The notes below the pieces were generated by a model that was not told the origin of the DNA, searched no databases, and worked only from the letters and a program-made list of their open reading frames with translations. From an uncultured Collinsella sp. (GTDB lineage: Bacteria > Actinomycetota > Coriobacteriia > Coriobacteriales > Coriobacteriaceae), in the NCBI GenBank assembly GCA_947002045.1, contig CAMQJB010000050.1, positions 1-15,006 of the forward strand: DNA of 15,006 nucleotides, in the 5' to 3' direction. Every line of letters begins with the position of its first letter. The stretch's first letter is position 1. Positions 1 to 6,642 of this stretch are shown here, in pieces. The position numbers were made by a program, and so were the translations under genes.

Positions 1-70
1 TATATTTAATTTCTCTGTTGGGCGCGGTCCTAGCCTTCGGGGGGGGGGGGGGGGCGGGTTTTTTTTCCGA
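1..70. other. Low-quality contig edge with a G16 run and a T8 run
   Basis: Positions 39-54 are sixteen consecutive G, followed by CGGG and eight T (59-66). Just before the run is C-TTCG-G, a typical tetraloop sequence, so this may be a damaged plus-strand hairpin terminator of a gene to the left. The run length is implausible for normal sequence of this composition and resembles a sequencing or assembly artefact. No gene can be read in positions 1-131. Confidence 0.5.
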
Positions 71-124
71 CTCGCGCCGGCCACCGCTTTTTGCAAATGG
101 GCCTATTTGCTGACTTTGGTTTTA

Positions 125-148
125 CTGCCGGCTAAAGCATGCCGGCAG
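125..148. repeat. Perfect 8-bp inverted repeat over the kinase stop codon
   Basis: CTGCCGGC (125-132) and GCCGGCAG (141-148) are exact reverse complements around an 8-nt loop. The minus-strand stop codon (132-134) lies at the edge of the first arm. On the minus strand the hairpin is followed by TAAAACC rather than a T-run, so it is not a clear intrinsic terminator. It could stabilise the 3' end of the transcript or be coincidental. Confidence 0.45.
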
Positions 149-1379
149 ATGCGAGGACGAGTATGACCACGATTGCTGCCAAGGCAACAATCACCATCGT
201 GAGTGCCATCGTGCGTTGACGTTTGACGGCAAGGCGCGCGCGACGCATGGATTCGGCGCTGCGGACTGTCTCGGTGGATGGGGCTGGTCGAGACGCGGGC
301 TGCGCCTGTGCAACCGTGCGGGTGGGGACGGTGGCGTCCGTCCGCACGGTAGCGCTGCCGCGATCCGCTACGGGCCGGCGCTTTCGCGGGGCACCCGTAC
401 GGGCGAAAGGCTCAAGGCGCGCCGCGAGTTCGTTTGCCGAAGGGCGTGCGTCTTGCGAGACTGCCAAACAAGCCATAATCGCGTTGACCAAGCCCTGCTC
501 GCGGGGAGTTGCGGGCGTAAGGGGTTGCGGCTGCACGGTGCGCTTGAGGCGCGCGTGATCTCCAGAGCGTCTGAGCTCCGCCTCAAAGGGGGCGCGTCCG
601 CAATAAAGCTCGTAGAGGATGCTTCCCAGCGCATAGATGTCGACGGCGGGATTGTCGCGCGCACCGGGGTCGGCCTTAAACCGCTCCAGCATTTCGGGTG
701 CCGCGTATGCCGGCGTGGCACCGCGAAAAGCGTTGACGTCGACGGTAAAGGAAAAATCGGGCTTAACGAGCTTGGCACTGCCCATATCGATCAGGCAGAT
801 GTCAAAATAGCCGCTCGACACCTGCTCCTCGAGCGGGATGCGATCGTGACGCAGCATGATGTTGCGCATGGAGAGGTCGCGGTGGACAAAGGGCGTGTCG
901 AGCGATTGCGTGGACAAGATGATCTTGAGCACGCTCAGACCCAGCGCGGCGACGATATCACCGGGGCAGGTTTCAGCGCCATCACTCAGAGCCCGCCGTG
1001 CATCAAGAAGCGAGACGCCGTCAACCCACTCCATAAGCAGCGCCGGGGTTCCGTCTGCCGTGTAGCCAAAACCGTAGACATCGGGAAAACCCCTTAGGTT
1101 GGATACGACGGAGAGCGTGCGGTACTCCTCTTCCAAAGTTTCTCGGTTGAGCTGTTCTTGCTCGGGCTGGGCATCGGGGCGCGGCATCTTAAGCGCGAGC
1201 TCAAAAGCGCGATCGCCGCTCTGGACGCGGCGGACATAGGCGTTGCCGCCAAAGCCGCCCTTTTGCGGCGGAACGAGAAGCGTGCAAAAGCGACGCCGTG
1301 CCGCAGCCTGCTCACGTTCGGAGAGCAGTGCTGGCGTATGAAACTTGACGAGTCGAACTTCTTCGTAGGATCCGGTCAT
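132..1379 (-). CDS. Tail-anchored Hanks-type protein kinase
   Basis: This 415-residue protein has an N-terminal kinase domain (about residues 35-325). A glycine-rich loop lies at 41-49 (GGFGGNAYV). The ATP lysine is K64 in ALKMP. The catalytic loop HRDLSMRN spans 166-173 (D168, N173). The metal-binding motif is D198-M-G in place of DFG, and APE is at 227-229. The invariant residues are present, so activity is expected. The Lys two residues after the catalytic Asp is Ser170, and R172 sits where receptor tyrosine kinases have Arg. A basic, Thr/Pro-rich linker (about 330-390) leads to one C-terminal TM helix (391-415) with nothing after it, so there is no external sensor domain. The linker has TV motifs at T344, T350, T355 and T371 that recall the ETVTV repeats of the downstream kinase. 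It is divergent from the operon and shares its 160-bp control region. A start at 1379 is supported by AAGGA about 12 bases upstream, a slightly long spacing. Confidence 0.93.
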   Translation of the reverse strand: MTGSYEEVRLVKFHTPALLSEREQAAARRRFCTLLVPPQKGGFGGNAYVRRVQSGDRAFELALKMPRPDAQPEQEQLNRETLEEEYRTLSVVSNLRGFPDVYGFGYTADGTPALLMEWVDGVSLLDARRALSDGAETCPGDIVAALGLSVLKIILSTQSLDTPFVHRDLSMRNIMLRHDRIPLEEQVSSGYFDICLIDMGSAKLVKPDFSFTVDVNAFRGATPAYAAPEMLERFKADPGARDNPAVDIYALGSILYELYCGRAPFEAELRRSGDHARLKRTVQPQPLTPATPREQGLVNAIMACLAVSQDARPSANELAARLEPFARTGAPRKRRPVADRGSATVRTDATVPTRTVAQAQPASRPAPSTETVRSAESMRRARLAVKRQRTMALTMVIVALAAIVVILVLASAGML

Positions 1380-1430
1380 GGCGCGCTTTCGTCCTTTCTT
1401 CCATTAGCAGGATATGCGCTGGCCGCTGCC

Positions 1431-1483
1431 TTCTGTTGCGCAACATCGACAAATCTGCCGCTCGCCAATGTTGCGCAACAGAA
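1431..1483. promoter_or_regulatory. Paired 12-bp palindromes forming a 16-bp inverted repeat (candidate double operator)
   Basis: TGTTGCGCAACA occurs at 1434-1445 and again at 1469-1480. Each copy is a perfect palindrome, and the centres are 35 bp apart. Flanking bases extend the match so that 1431-1446 is the exact reverse complement of 1468-1483. The pair sits between the divergent kinase gene (start 1379) and the operon (start 1540). This is the expected place for a dimeric repressor or activator controlling both. No regulator is encoded in the window, and I see no convincing -35/-10 pair on either strand. As RNA the two 16-mers could also form one long stem. Confidence 0.7.
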
Positions 1484-1539
1484 TCGCGCAAGTCGGCGGT
1501 AGAAATAGGTCAATTAAAGTCGGCAATCAGGGGAACGAT

Positions 1540-1779
1540 ATGAGCTATTCATTCAGCGCATCATATGGGATCACGCGGGAACAGTGGAACCAGATGACTA
1601 CGCGAGAGCAGGATGAGTTTGTTTGGGCCCAGCGTAGCAAAAGCCTGGCAGACTTGGAGCGGGAACGCGTTGAGGCGGCCATTCAGTCATATAAGAGCTC
1701 TCTGGCTGGAATAAAAGCCAAAGCGCTTTCTAAGATTGAAGACACGATGGTTCGGTTTCGGCATACTTTGATCGGTTGA
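1540..1779 (+). CDS. N-terminal part of a helical protein, interrupted by an apparent frameshift
   Basis: As read, this gives a 79-residue product. The ATG at 1540 has AGGGGA upstream (about 1529-1534) at suitable spacing, so it was chosen over in-frame starts further upstream. The protein is polar and helical (ITREQWNQ, then a coiled-coil-like stretch rich in E, R and K) with no recognisable domain. The last residues before the stop (about 1750-1776) do not continue the pattern. The frame one base back reads SVSAYFDRLIDARVEAF and runs on into the next reading frame. A single missing T near 1751-1752 would fuse this segment to the next one in a 491-residue protein. I therefore think it is the 5' part of one gene, broken by a deletion or sequencing error. 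Two coupled genes are the less likely alternative. Confidence 0.7.
   Translation: MSYSFSASYGITREQWNQMTTREQDEFVWAQRSKSLADLERERVEAAIQSYKSSLAGIKAKALSKIEDTMVRFRHTLIG
1740..1779 (+). other. Probable 1-nt deletion (frameshift junction)
   Basis: The sequence reads ATGGTTCGGTTTCGGCATAC from 1747. Restoring one T in the first GGTT (making GGTTTCGGTTTCGG) yields the uninterrupted reading M-V-S-V-S-A-Y-F-D-R-L-I-D-A-R-V-E-A-F. It also joins 1540 to 3014 in one frame (1476 nt, 492 codons). A stop in the downstream frame at 1737-1739 limits the crossover to 1740-1776. Sequencing or assembly error, real mutation and -1 ribosomal frameshifting all fit. No classical A/T slippery heptamer is visible. Confidence 0.65.
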
Positions 1780-3014
1780 TCGATGCTCGTGTTGAGGCTT
1801 TTTCCCAAGAGGCATTGGATAATATGCCCAGTGGAATGCAAGCGGTAAACATGCGTTATGCCGAAACAGTTCGCGCTAAGATCCCGGCTTTGCTCGGGGA
1901 GATTAGCGCCCTGCTGCCTTCAACGGTTTCGGAAGCGCATAGAGAGCAGTTCGTTCAGCAGTCGCAAGCTCAACTCAAGGCTGTCCAGACTGCCGAGCGC
2001 CTTCGCGCCCAGCATGTCGCGGAAATTACGAATTATGTTGTTGGTCCCGGCGGCGGAGTGGACCTGAAGAAGGCACTCCGTTACCTTACCGAATCAACAA
2101 CTAAACAAGAGGAAGGGTCGCTCGAAGAAGCGGCTCGCGCGTTTGAGACTTGGGCGGGACGTGTTACGCCGCTTATGCAGGACGAAGCGCTCGATATCCC
2201 CCTTCGAAACCGTATCTCTGCAAAGTTTGAGAGTGTTCGCGCCGCTTTTGATGCACTTGGGCCTGATTCGCGCGTCGATGATCGCCTGGCGGCGATGAAG
2301 ATGATGAATGATTTTGAATACGTAGTAAAAAACGCTACGTATGAATCGAGCGAACGGCACCGAGTCTATGAAGAGTATCGTGCGCGCATCGAACGTGCCA
2401 ACAACCGTTACGGAAAGAGTCTGCCGCTTAAGCAATTGCACGAGATCGAAGATGTCTATGCTGCAAACGATGAAGCGGAGGCTGCCCTTGTCAATGCTAT
2501 GAAAGACGACTATATCGAGCGTTCTATCAACGAGGTCATGGCTGCTCGCGGTATTAACGTTACTCGCTATGCCGTTATGGAGGGTTCGGGAAAGCCCTGG
2601 CGATTGATGTTTGACACCAAGCAGAACAAGGCCATCGCCCTTTTGCGCAGCACGAAAAGAGATCGACTCATCATCCGCGTTGTCGCAGCCAACCCTGAGG
2701 AGTTTTCTGAGGATCCTGATAATCCGACCATCATCAAGGACATGAAGCCGCAGGATCAAGCGACTGTCGAGAAGGTCTATAGGGACCAGATTGAGTTCTG
2801 TGACTTCTACAAACAGTTCGAAGAGGATCTTAAGGCCTACGGCGTAACCGTTCCGGCCGAGGGTGCAGGATTGACCACGCAGGCCGCGAATCCCGCTGCC
2901 GCCGTCGAGATTCATCCGCACGATTACGTGCCGCCTGTGCCTTCCGCAGATGCGGAGCGCCGCCTGCGTAACCGTCGCCAAGCAAGCCAGCTCAAGCAAA
3001 GAGAGATGAGGTAA
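1776..3014 (+). CDS. Helical protein of unknown function, C-terminal part of the frameshifted gene
   Basis: I do not recognise a family. Read alone, this frame would start at TTG 1776, overlapping the previous TGA, with no Shine-Dalgarno sequence before it. That weak start, plus sensible coding sequence extending back to 1740, argues that it belongs to the upstream segment. The product (412 residues as read) is largely alpha-helical with coiled-coil character through about residue 260. A more mixed alpha/beta stretch follows (about 265-370; e.g. LIIRVVAANPEEF, then acidic helices). The tail is basic and Pro/Ala-rich, ending RRLRNRRQAS and beyond. There is no signal peptide or TM, so it should be cytoplasmic. 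As first gene of the operon, three bases from the FHA gene, it may be a scaffold or partner of the phosphorelay; that is a guess from position. Confidence 0.75.
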   Translation: MIDARVEAFSQEALDNMPSGMQAVNMRYAETVRAKIPALLGEISALLPSTVSEAHREQFVQQSQAQLKAVQTAERLRAQHVAEITNYVVGPGGGVDLKKALRYLTESTTKQEEGSLEEAARAFETWAGRVTPLMQDEALDIPLRNRISAKFESVRAAFDALGPDSRVDDRLAAMKMMNDFEYVVKNATYESSERHRVYEEYRARIERANNRYGKSLPLKQLHEIEDVYAANDEAEAALVNAMKDDYIERSINEVMAARGINVTRYAVMEGSGKPWRLMFDTKQNKAIALLRSTKRDRLIIRVVAANPEEFSEDPDNPTIIKDMKPQDQATVEKVYRDQIEFCDFYKQFEEDLKAYGVTVPAEGAGLTTQAANPAAAVEIHPHDYVPPVPSADAERRLRNRRQASQLKQREMR

Positions 3015-3017
3015 ATC

Positions 3018-4097
3018 ATGACATGGGAATGCCCAGAATGCGGTTTTGATAATGATGACGAGCGCGATATGTGCGAGGAATGCGGTGCTCCGCGTCCCGC
3101 CGGCGTAGCACCTGCGCCGTCGACGCCTGCCGCTCCGGTGCAAGATCTCGCTGCACCAAGCGGTGAACGTCCAGCGCCCGCCGTCTATCCTGCGACTTCT
3201 TCGATGGGTGGTACACCACAGGTTCAACAGTCTGCATCCCAGCAGGTGTATCAGTCTGTTCCCGTGCCCGCGGCGCAGCCGGCACCCGCGCCTATGCCTC
3301 AGCCGGCGCCCGTGCCACAACCGATGTCCACCCCACAACCGATGCCTGCGCCCGCGCAGCAGCCCGCGGCTATGTCGATACCGCAGCCTACCCCCATGCC
3401 CGTTCCGCAACCCGCTCCGGTTGCCGCGCCACAGCCGACGCCCGCGCCAATGCCTCAGCCCGCGCCGCAGCCCATGGCGAATGCTGCAGCTACTCCTGCG
3501 GTTCCTGCGCTTACGCTTGCCGATCCAGCTATGGGTGAGCAGCTGCGTCTCACGGGCATGACCGTGCTTGGGCGTAACGCGTTTCCCAGCATGGCATCGA
3601 ACTTTGCAATATCTCGCCAGCATGCCAGCGTTCGCTTTGAACAGGGTACCTGGTTGGTTGCCGACGAGGGTTCCAATAATGGAACGGCCATTATGCGCGG
3701 TGGCCAGATTCTTAATTTGGCCCCCGGCGTGTCCCAGCAGATCCATACTGGTGACGTGCTGCTGATCCCGGCGGCATCTGGTGAGTTTGCCCAGCTACGT
3801 TTGATGGTCACCGTGGAGGAGCCTCCTGCGGTGCAGCCCACGCAGGCTCAGACGGCGGTTGCGCCGCGGCCTGCGGCCGTCGCGCCCGCTGCGGCACCCG
3901 CCACGCCAGCCGCTAGCCCGTCTGCCGGCGTTGAGGGCTGGTTTGTCGAGTGTCCCGAGTGTGGTCGTCTACACCTTGTTGCCGATGAGCGCGCAAAGGT
4001 CGGGGATGGCTGTGAAGAGTGTGGCTGTTCGCTCGCGCGCACGTCTGCCGTATATCGTACGCTCGACCCCGGCGAGGATTACTCGGATGTTCGTTAG
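3018..4097 (+). CDS. FHA-domain protein with N- and C-terminal zinc ribbons
   Basis: This is a 359-residue cytoplasmic adaptor that should bind phospho-threonine. Residues 3-23 match a RanBP2-type zinc finger (W3, C5, C8, N12, C19, C22). A Pro/Gln-rich linker with many PQP/PAP units follows (about 82-153). The FHA domain (about 170-270) has its key residues: G185-R186, S199-R200-x-H202, and N220-N221-G222-T223. A second Ala/Pro-rich linker leads to a four-cysteine zinc ribbon (C312, C315, C332, C335, with an extra C337). No TM or signal peptide is visible. Start 3018 is preceded by GATGAGG and lies three bases after the previous stop. Its 3' end overlaps the radical SAM gene by 11 bp. Position between kinases, phosphatase and ATPase suggests it is the reader of the phospho-signal, docking partners through the zinc ribbons (inference). 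Confidence 0.93.
   Translation: MTWECPECGFDNDDERDMCEECGAPRPAGVAPAPSTPAAPVQDLAAPSGERPAPAVYPATSSMGGTPQVQQSASQQVYQSVPVPAAQPAPAPMPQPAPVPQPMSTPQPMPAPAQQPAAMSIPQPTPMPVPQPAPVAAPQPTPAPMPQPAPQPMANAAATPAVPALTLADPAMGEQLRLTGMTVLGRNAFPSMASNFAISRQHASVRFEQGTWLVADEGSNNGTAIMRGGQILNLAPGVSQQIHTGDVLLIPAASGEFAQLRLMVTVEEPPAVQPTQAQTAVAPRPAAVAPAAAPATPAASPSAGVEGWFVECPECGRLHLVADERAKVGDGCEECGCSLARTSAVYRTLDPGEDYSDVR
3261..3476 (+). repeat. Pro/Gln-rich linker repeat (PQP-type) in the FHA gene
   Basis: Residues 82-153 are a low-complexity run built from PQPxP, PAPxP and MP units, encoded by variable CCG/CCC/CAG codons. It separates the N-terminal zinc finger from the FHA domain and is probably an extended flexible spacer. 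It also produces long spurious antisense frames. Confidence 0.8.
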
Positions 4098-4683
4098 CCA
4101 GATGCTTGCGCCTGTCGTTTCTCTGGGGCCAGGCGAGCGCATCGCAATCTGGACTAGCGGCTGTTCTAAGCACTGCGCCGGATGTATCTCGCCCGAACTT
4201 AGGATGCAGCTGCCCGAGCAGGATGTCGACGTTGATGAGCTTGCGCAGATGTTGCTCGATACGGCGCGCGAACATGGCGTGCATCGACTGACAGTTTCGG
4301 GTGGAGATCCGCTCGAGCAGGCACCAGAGCTCGTGAAGCTGCTGACAACGATCCGCTGTGCCTACGACGACATTCTCGTTTACACCGGATTCACGTTTGA
4401 AGAGTTGCCGCAAGTGATCGGTGCGGATACGTGGGAGACGCTTAAGTCCCTCATCGATGTGCTGATCGACGGTCCGTACGTAGACGAGCTCAACGTGCCC
4501 GATTGTGCGCTGCGCGGCTCGACTAATCAGCGCGTGATCTATCTGAGCGACCGCCCGCACGATGACTACGACCAGTATCTTCAGCAGCCTCGTCAGCTTC
4601 AGAACTTTGTTCAGGACGGCACTGTTAACACCGTCGGCATTGCTAACCGCTACCACCACGAATTTCCTGTCAAGGAGGTATAA
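4087..4683 (+). CDS. NrdG-like radical SAM activating-enzyme homologue
   Basis: This 198-residue protein carries the radical SAM cluster motif C-x3-C-x2-C at C26, C30 and C33 (GCSKHCAGC). It also has S71-G72-G73-D74-P75, corresponding to the SAM-binding GGE-type motif, and a later DVLIDGPY strand typical of NrdG-type activases. Family knowledge: such enzymes bind one 4Fe-4S cluster, cleave S-adenosylmethionine and usually place a glycyl radical on a partner such as NrdD. No NrdD-like partner or glycyl-radical motif exists in this window, and the gene is embedded in a signalling operon, so I give no nrdG symbol. The start at ATG 4087 has GAGGA at 4074-4078 (spacing 8) and overlaps the FHA stop by 11 bp. 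The frame is open much further upstream, but those starts would overlap the FHA coding region heavily. The substrate is unknown. Confidence 0.88.
   Translation: MFVSQMLAPVVSLGPGERIAIWTSGCSKHCAGCISPELRMQLPEQDVDVDELAQMLLDTAREHGVHRLTVSGGDPLEQAPELVKLLTTIRCAYDDILVYTGFTFEELPQVIGADTWETLKSLIDVLIDGPYVDELNVPDCALRGSTNQRVIYLSDRPHDDYDQYLQQPRQLQNFVQDGTVNTVGIANRYHHEFPVKEV
4672..4679 (+). promoter_or_regulatory. Consensus Shine-Dalgarno of the AAA+ ATPase gene
   Basis: AAGGAGGT lies at 4672-4679, 7 bases before ATG 4687, and overlaps the last codons of the radical SAM gene. It is the closest match to consensus in the operon. It suggests that the ATPase is translated more strongly than its neighbours. Confidence 0.75.
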
Positions 4684-4686
4684 CAC

Positions 4687-6642
4687 ATGGCAACTGATTT
4701 CGAGCGCCAATCCTGGCAGCGCGAGATGCTCAACTTTAAAGGGGTGAAGAGCCTCTTTATCCTTGAGGGCAACGTGAACGACAAGTATCCCGATGTGGTT
4801 GACGGCGGCCTTCAGTTCTCGGAGCTCGCCGAGGTTGTGCGCGGCCTTTTCGAAGACGCCAATGGCTCAGTTGAGTACAACGTGGCATATTTCGATCCCA
4901 TCCAGCTGTTTTCGAGCAGCATGGGCAACGTCGATTGCAAGCGCCTGGTGTCGCTGGCGCACGACGAGGCTTCCAAGAGCGACGACCGCATGATGGAGGC
5001 GAACGCCTGTATCGCCGATGGCCGCCAAGCATATGCCACCGAGCAGTCGAGCCTGCCATCATACGGCGAGGTTATCCGCTCAATGTTGCGCCTTAAATAC
5101 AACGACAATCCCGATGGCGGCACCGAGGCTAAGCCGCTTTGCGTGATCGTCAACATGGCGTCGCGTCTGCTTGCCTCCTCGACCGGTCTTATGCCCGACG
5201 AGACGCAGTTTTTCCTTAATCTGTACCTTGGCGCTAGCAAGGCGCGCCTTATTAACCGCACGGCTGTCAACACGCTCATTCTGGTAACGGATAACGTGCG
5301 CAACCTGCCCGTGTGGTTTATCGAGGAGAACCCCTTCTTGCGCACCATCACGCTGCCGCATCCCGACCGCGACATGCGCGAGGCCTACATCCAAAGCAAG
5401 TTTGGCTTTGGTGAGGCGCTGTCCGATTCCGATGACCGTGCGGTGCGCCGCTTTATCGATACCACGGACGGCATGAGCGTTAAGGAGCTCGAGGGCCTGC
5501 AGCGTATGTACCAGCGCGACATGCAAAACCCCGAGGCTTCCATCGAGGCCATCCTTCCCAAGCTCGTCGACGTCTACAAGTACGGTTTTCGCGAGAACAA
5601 ATGGCAGCAGATGTTCGAGAAGCTCGAAGAGGATCCCGAGGCAAAGATCAAGCGCCGTGTAAAGGGTCAGGACGAGGCCGTTGAGAAGGCCGTCACTGTG
5701 CTCAAGCGCTCCGTTATGGGCCTTTCGGGTGCTACCCATTCGTCTGGCTCTAAACCCAAGGGCGTCCTGTTTTTGAGCGGTCCCACCGGTACCGGTAAGA
5801 CCGAGATCGTTAAGGCCATTACGGAGCTCCTCTTTGGCGACGAGCGCAGCATGCTGCGTTTTGATATGTCAGAGTACGGTGCCGAGAACTCCGACCAAAA
5901 GCTCTTTGGTGCTCCTCCGGGATACGTGGGCTATGCCGAGGGCGGTCAGCTGACCAATGCGGTCAAGGCCAATCCGTTCTCGGTAGTTCTTTTCGACGAG
6001 ATCGAGAAGGCCGCGCCCAGCATTATGGACAAGTTCCTGCAGATCCTCGAAGATGGCCGCCTGACCGATGGCCAGGGCAATACCGTGTACTTCTCTGAGA
6101 CGGTCATCTTCTTTACGAGCAACATCGGCTTTTCCAAGATTGAGATCGATGCGCAGGGCAACGAAGTTCGTAATACCATCGCGCCCAACACGCCCTATGA
6201 CGAGATTTGTGAGCGCGTACGCACCGAGATGGATCGCGAGTTTAAGCCCGAGTTCTTGGGCCGTATCGGCGACAACGTGGTCATCTTCAACTTTATCGAC
6301 GACGCCGTGGCGCTTCAGATCCTCAATTCCAAGATCGATGCCGTCAACCGCAACGTGCATAAGGCACAGCCCGATATTACGGTTGAGGCGACCGATGCCG
6401 CCCGCGAGCTGCTGCACTCCATTGCCATGACGGACGCCGTCAAAGCCAAGGGCGGCCGCGGCATTGGCAACCTGGTGGAGAGCGGCTACCTTAACGGGCT
6501 TTCCGATTTTCTGTTTGAACACCGCGCCGAGTGGCGCGGTCGCCCCGGTATGGTGGCACGCGCCGTGCCGCAGGGCGAGGGCGATGATGCGCATATCGCA
6601 TTTGAGCTCGTGCCCGAATCGATGGGAGGCGATTGGCGATGA
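4687..6642 (+). CDS. ClpB/ClpA D2-type AAA+ ATPase with degenerate N-terminal module
   Basis: This 651-residue protein has a clear Clp/Hsp100 second-type AAA+ module from about residue 325. It shows Walker A GPTGTGKT (365-372), pore loop GYVG within GAPPGYVGY (408-416, Y413), Walker B VVLFDE (D437, E438), sensor-1 TSN, arginine finger R526 in PEFLGRIGD, and sensor-2 R591 in GGRGIGN. These support an active, substrate-threading unfoldase. Residues about 15-310 resemble a decayed AAA module: strands like FILEGNVND, LCVIVNMAS (N156 where a Walker B Asp would lie) and TLILVTDN are present, but there is no Walker A. The usual ClpB N-domain and coiled-coil middle domain are missing, so it is shorter than ClpB (about 860 residues). 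I see no ClpP-docking IGF/L loop. It likely remodels a dedicated target of this operon. Its stop overlaps the phosphatase start. Confidence 0.94.
   Translation: MATDFERQSWQREMLNFKGVKSLFILEGNVNDKYPDVVDGGLQFSELAEVVRGLFEDANGSVEYNVAYFDPIQLFSSSMGNVDCKRLVSLAHDEASKSDDRMMEANACIADGRQAYATEQSSLPSYGEVIRSMLRLKYNDNPDGGTEAKPLCVIVNMASRLLASSTGLMPDETQFFLNLYLGASKARLINRTAVNTLILVTDNVRNLPVWFIEENPFLRTITLPHPDRDMREAYIQSKFGFGEALSDSDDRAVRRFIDTTDGMSVKELEGLQRMYQRDMQNPEASIEAILPKLVDVYKYGFRENKWQQMFEKLEEDPEAKIKRRVKGQDEAVEKAVTVLKRSVMGLSGATHSSGSKPKGVLFLSGPTGTGKTEIVKAITELLFGDERSMLRFDMSEYGAENSDQKLFGAPPGYVGYAEGGQLTNAVKANPFSVVLFDEIEKAAPSIMDKFLQILEDGRLTDGQGNTVYFSETVIFFTSNIGFSKIEIDAQGNEVRNTIAPNTPYDEICERVRTEMDREFKPEFLGRIGDNVVIFNFIDDAVALQILNSKIDAVNRNVHKAQPDITVEATDAARELLHSIAMTDAVKAKGGRGIGNLVESGYLNGLSDFLFEHRAEWRGRPGMVARAVPQGEGDDAHIAFELVPESMGGDWR

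Noticed and set aside
125..148. Intrinsic terminator for the divergent kinase gene
   Set aside because: The hairpin is perfect, but in the direction of transcription it is followed by TAAAACC, not a T-run. A smaller hairpin at 93-110 is likewise followed by A residues.
216..1097. Plus-strand open frame of 293 codons opposite the divergent kinase
   Set aside because: No recognisable motif. The minus strand encodes a kinase with every catalytic motif, so this is a shadow of GC-rich coding sequence.
2094..3746. Minus-strand open frame of 550 codons
   Set aside because: It is antisense to the helical-protein and FHA genes. The predicted protein is an Arg/Gly/His low-complexity product of the reversed Pro-rich repeat, with no domain. 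The plus-strand frames carry real motifs.
3859..4086. Upstream in-frame extension of the radical SAM gene
   Set aside because: It would overlap the FHA coding region by more than 230 bp and add an Arg-rich segment outside the family. ATG 4087 has a good ribosome-binding site.
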